16,527 nucleotides of DNA from Candidatus Moranbacteria bacterium UBA4824. Lineage in GTDB: Bacteria; Patescibacteriota; Minisyncoccia; Moranbacterales; UBA2206. The translations under genes and the position numbers were made by a program. Below, piece by piece: positions 14,738 to 16,527 of the stretch (positions within the stretch are counted from its first letter, which is position 1; every line of letters starts with the position of its first letter). The notes under the pieces are model-generated. The model was not told where the DNA came from, ran no database searches, and was given only the letters and a program-made list of their open reading frames with translations. The stretch covers positions 1-16,527 of the forward strand of contig DHFM01000045.1 of the NCBI GenBank assembly GCA_002400405.1, written 5' to 3'.

Positions 14738-15989
14738 CTTCTTCCTCTATCCTCAAAAGTCTATTATATTTACAAATTCTTTCTCCGCGAGACAGCGAAC
14801 CGGATTTCATATAATCCGCGCCAGTTCCCACAGCTAAATCAGAAATAAAATCGTCTGTAGTTTCTCCGCTACGATGAGAAACTACAATTTTCATTTTGTT
14901 TTTCTTGGCTAGTTTTATACATTCAATAGTTTCACTGAGTGTTCCGATTTGATTGACTTTGATGAGCACTGCGTTACAAGATTTTTCTTCTATCGCTTTT
15001 TTAAGTCTTTTTACGTTTGTCACAAGTAAATCGTCACCAATAAGCATTATTTTCTCGCCAATTTTTTCATTCATTGCTCGCCAGCCGGAAAAATCATTTT
15101 CATTTAATCCATCTTCTATTGAAATTACATTGTATTTAGAAATCCATTCATTATAAATATTAATCAGCATTTCGCGCGTGAGGGTAGAATTTTCCGGTTT
15201 GAAAATATATTTCTCTTCTTTTTCGTCATAAAAAGAATTAGCCGCTGCATCTATCCCAATACTTGCCTGCTTACCCTCGATATACCCTGCTTTTGCAATT
15301 GCCGTATTGATAAGTTCTAGCGCCTGTGCATTGCTTTCCAATTTTGGTGCAAAACCACCTTCATCTCCCACGGCCGTGCTATAGCCTTCACTAGTCAAAA
15401 TTTCCATTAGTGCATGAAAAATTTCACTGCCAGCGCGAAGTTGTTCCTTGAAAGTTTTAATTCCATTGGGCACTAATTTATATTCCTGAATTGAAAGTCC
15501 GCTGTCGCTGTGCTTTCCACCGTTAATAATGTTAAACATTGGAATTGGCAATGCATATTTTTTTGTGGGAAATTTATATGTCTTGGCAATATATTCATAA
15601 AGCGGTAAATTATTTTCCAACGCTGCCACCCGACAAACAGCCAAAGAAACTCCCAAAATTGCGTTGGCACCAAGATTAGTCTTATTCTCCGTCGCGTCCA
15701 ATGCTAGCATTTTTTCATCAATCTCTTTTTGATTCTCAGCTTCTATCCCAAGTAGAATTTTGGAAATTTTTTCGTTCACATTTCCCACTGCATTTAGCAC
15801 TCCTTGTCCATGATATCTTTTTTCATCCTTATCACGAAGCTCCAATGCTTCATATGCACCGGTCGAAGCGCCACTCGGCACCGCCGCACTCGCTTTCATT
15901 CCAGATTCCAATTCAACTTCCACTTCCACTGTCGGATTCCCCCTCGAATCCAAAATCTCCCTCGCAAATATTTTTTTGATTTTTGACAT
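14721..15989 (-). CDS. eno: Enolase (phosphopyruvate hydratase)
   Basis: A 422-residue glycolytic enzyme converting 2-phosphoglycerate to phosphoenolpyruvate. Recognisable blocks are AREILDSRGNPTVEV, VPSGASTGAYEALELRD, NIINGGKHSDSG, VGDEGGFAP with the catalytic glutamate, SIEDGLNENDF, LIKVNQIGT with the catalytic lysine, and VVSHRSGET. Some positions are less usual (LSIQEYKLVP where DIQEFMIxP is common). I start at the ATG 15987-15989 (MSKIKKIFAREIL); the longer frame to 16046 adds repeat-derived residues. The end is odd: after LLRIEEE the last codons (VRTTD and the TAG stop) are read from repeat element C, so the natural C-terminus has been replaced. Catalysis should be unaffected. Confidence 0.97.
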   Translation of the reverse strand: MSKIKKIFAREILDSRGNPTVEVEVELESGMKASAAVPSGASTGAYEALELRDKDEKRYHGQGVLNAVGNVNEKISKILLGIEAENQKEIDEKMLALDATENKTNLGANAILGVSLAVCRVAALENNLPLYEYIAKTYKFPTKKYALPIPMFNIINGGKHSDSGLSIQEYKLVPNGIKTFKEQLRAGSEIFHALMEILTSEGYSTAVGDEGGFAPKLESNAQALELINTAIAKAGYIEGKQASIGIDAAANSFYDEKEEKYIFKPENSTLTREMLINIYNEWISKYNVISIEDGLNENDFSGWRAMNEKIGEKIMLIGDDLLVTNVKRLKKAIEEKSCNAVLIKVNQIGTLSETIECIKLAKKNKMKIVVSHRSGETTDDFISDLAVGTGADYMKSGSLSRGERICKYNRLLRIEEEVRTTD

Positions 15990-16118
15990 AATACAATAAA
16001 TTTCCAATTCGCAATGATCAATTTTCAACCAATTATCAATTTTCAATTATTTAATTTTGAAAATTGAAAATTTATTACATTGAAAATTCATTGAAAATTG
16101 TAAATTGATAATTAAAAA
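15990..16118. repeat. AT-rich inverted repeats between pgk and eno
   Basis: The gap is built from reiterated CAATTTTCAA words on the left (about 16015-16060) and the complement TTGAAAATTG on the right (about 16056-16110), so much of it can fold on itself. It could serve as a processing or attenuation structure between pgk and eno. No reading frame or clear promoter was recognised. Confidence 0.6.
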
Positions 16119-16527
16119 TTATTTAAGTATTTCTATCCCCGGCATCTCTCCTCCACCCAGATATTCTAACATAGCTCCACCGCCAGTTGAAACAAAACTA
16201 ATTTTGTCTGTGGCGTCATTTTTTTCCAAAATTTCCAGTGTTTCTCCACCACCAACCACGGTGTATGCGTCTGATTGCAAAACCGTCTTCAAAATTTCAT
16301 TGGAACTCAGCGCATATTTTTCATCTTCGAATTTTCCGGTTGGTCCATTCCAAACAATCGTCTTGGCGCTAGAAATTATTTCTTGGAATTTTTCCAATGT
16401 TTTTGGCCCAATATCCAATCGATCATCGATAAAATCAAACGGCAAAATTACTTTTTCGCTAAATTCTTTTTTCTGATCCAGCGCCTCATTAGCAATTTTT
16501 CCACCGACTAAAATATTGTCATATTTC
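16119..16527 (-). CDS. pgk: Phosphoglycerate kinase, C-terminal part (5' end outside window)
   Basis: The frame stays open to the window edge, giving 136 codons of the C-terminal nucleotide-binding domain of phosphoglycerate kinase, which makes ATP from 1,3-bisphosphoglycerate. Visible blocks are LVGGKIAN, LPFDF, DIGPKTLEKF, TIVWNGPTGKFE, VVGGGETLEIL and the terminal FVSTGGGAMLEYLGG, which holds the phosphate-binding glycines and helix. The internal start-like codon at 16443-16445 (TTG) is not the real start. It is the first visible gene of a pgk-eno-gpmI-kinase run. Assignment is firm. Confidence 0.96.
   Translation of the reverse strand, partial: KYDNILVGGKIANEALDQKKEFSEKVILPFDFIDDRLDIGPKTLEKFQEIISSAKTIVWNGPTGKFEDEKYALSSNEILKTVLQSDAYTVVGGGETLEILEKNDATDKISFVSTGGGAMLEYLGGGEMPGIEILK

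Noticed and set aside
15990..16046. Extended N-terminus for enolase (19 extra residues)
   Set aside because: The extension is encoded by AT-rich repeat sequence and precedes the normal enolase beginning.

Overview
The window is an AT-rich bacterial chromosome segment in which every gene I can support lies on the minus strand, so transcription runs from high to low coordinates. There are 16 genes, two of them cut by the window ends, packed tightly with gaps of 0 to about 190 bases. The compact layout, the fused ADP-forming acyl-CoA synthetase, the RecQ with an HTH_40-type tail, and intergenic spaces full of short-period inverted repeats suggest a Candidate Phyla Radiation / Patescibacteria genome (Parcubacteria- or Moranbacteria-like). 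That placement is an inference; there is no rRNA or ribosomal protein here to test it. The standard code fits: TGA is used as a stop (2915-2917).

In transcription order: (1) 16527-12051 is a lower-glycolysis block: pgk (5' part missing), eno, gpmI and a PfkB-family kinase. (2) 11956-9839 holds a TrpR/YerC-type repressor followed by recQ. An almost identical operator-like dyad lies upstream of each of these two genes, suggesting autoregulation plus control of the helicase. (3) 9819-7231 holds a small four-helix SMR-like membrane protein and an ADP-forming acetate-CoA ligase that would make ATP from acetyl-CoA. (4) 7138-4119 holds a receiver-domain protein lacking its phosphoacceptor aspartate and carrying a zinc ribbon, then recJ and rnhA. 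(5) 3906-1 is a MacAB/YknXYZ-like transporter operon: membrane-fusion protein, ATPase and two permeases, interrupted by a GxxExxY gene.

The most unusual content is intergenic. Three elements with the same terminal inverted repeat (TCAGAACCAC...GTGGTTCTGA) sit between genes at 1547-2054, 2777-2905 and 14594-14737. The first carries a GxxExxY PD-(D/E)XK-like gene. The other two are about the size of its two ends joined together, so they look like MITE-type derivatives. Their ends abut or enter the neighbouring genes, supplying the last codons and stop of eno and in-frame GTG codons before three downstream genes. Other junctions hold different families: an octamer array, a 143-bp palindrome, ATTCGCAT repeats, a GTCAT-type hairpin, a nested GC-rich composite and AT-rich inverted repeats.

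None of the genes has a convincing Shine-Dalgarno sequence before its start. No tRNA, rRNA, CRISPR array or transposase was seen, and no stretch of 300 bases lacks a gene or a described repeat.
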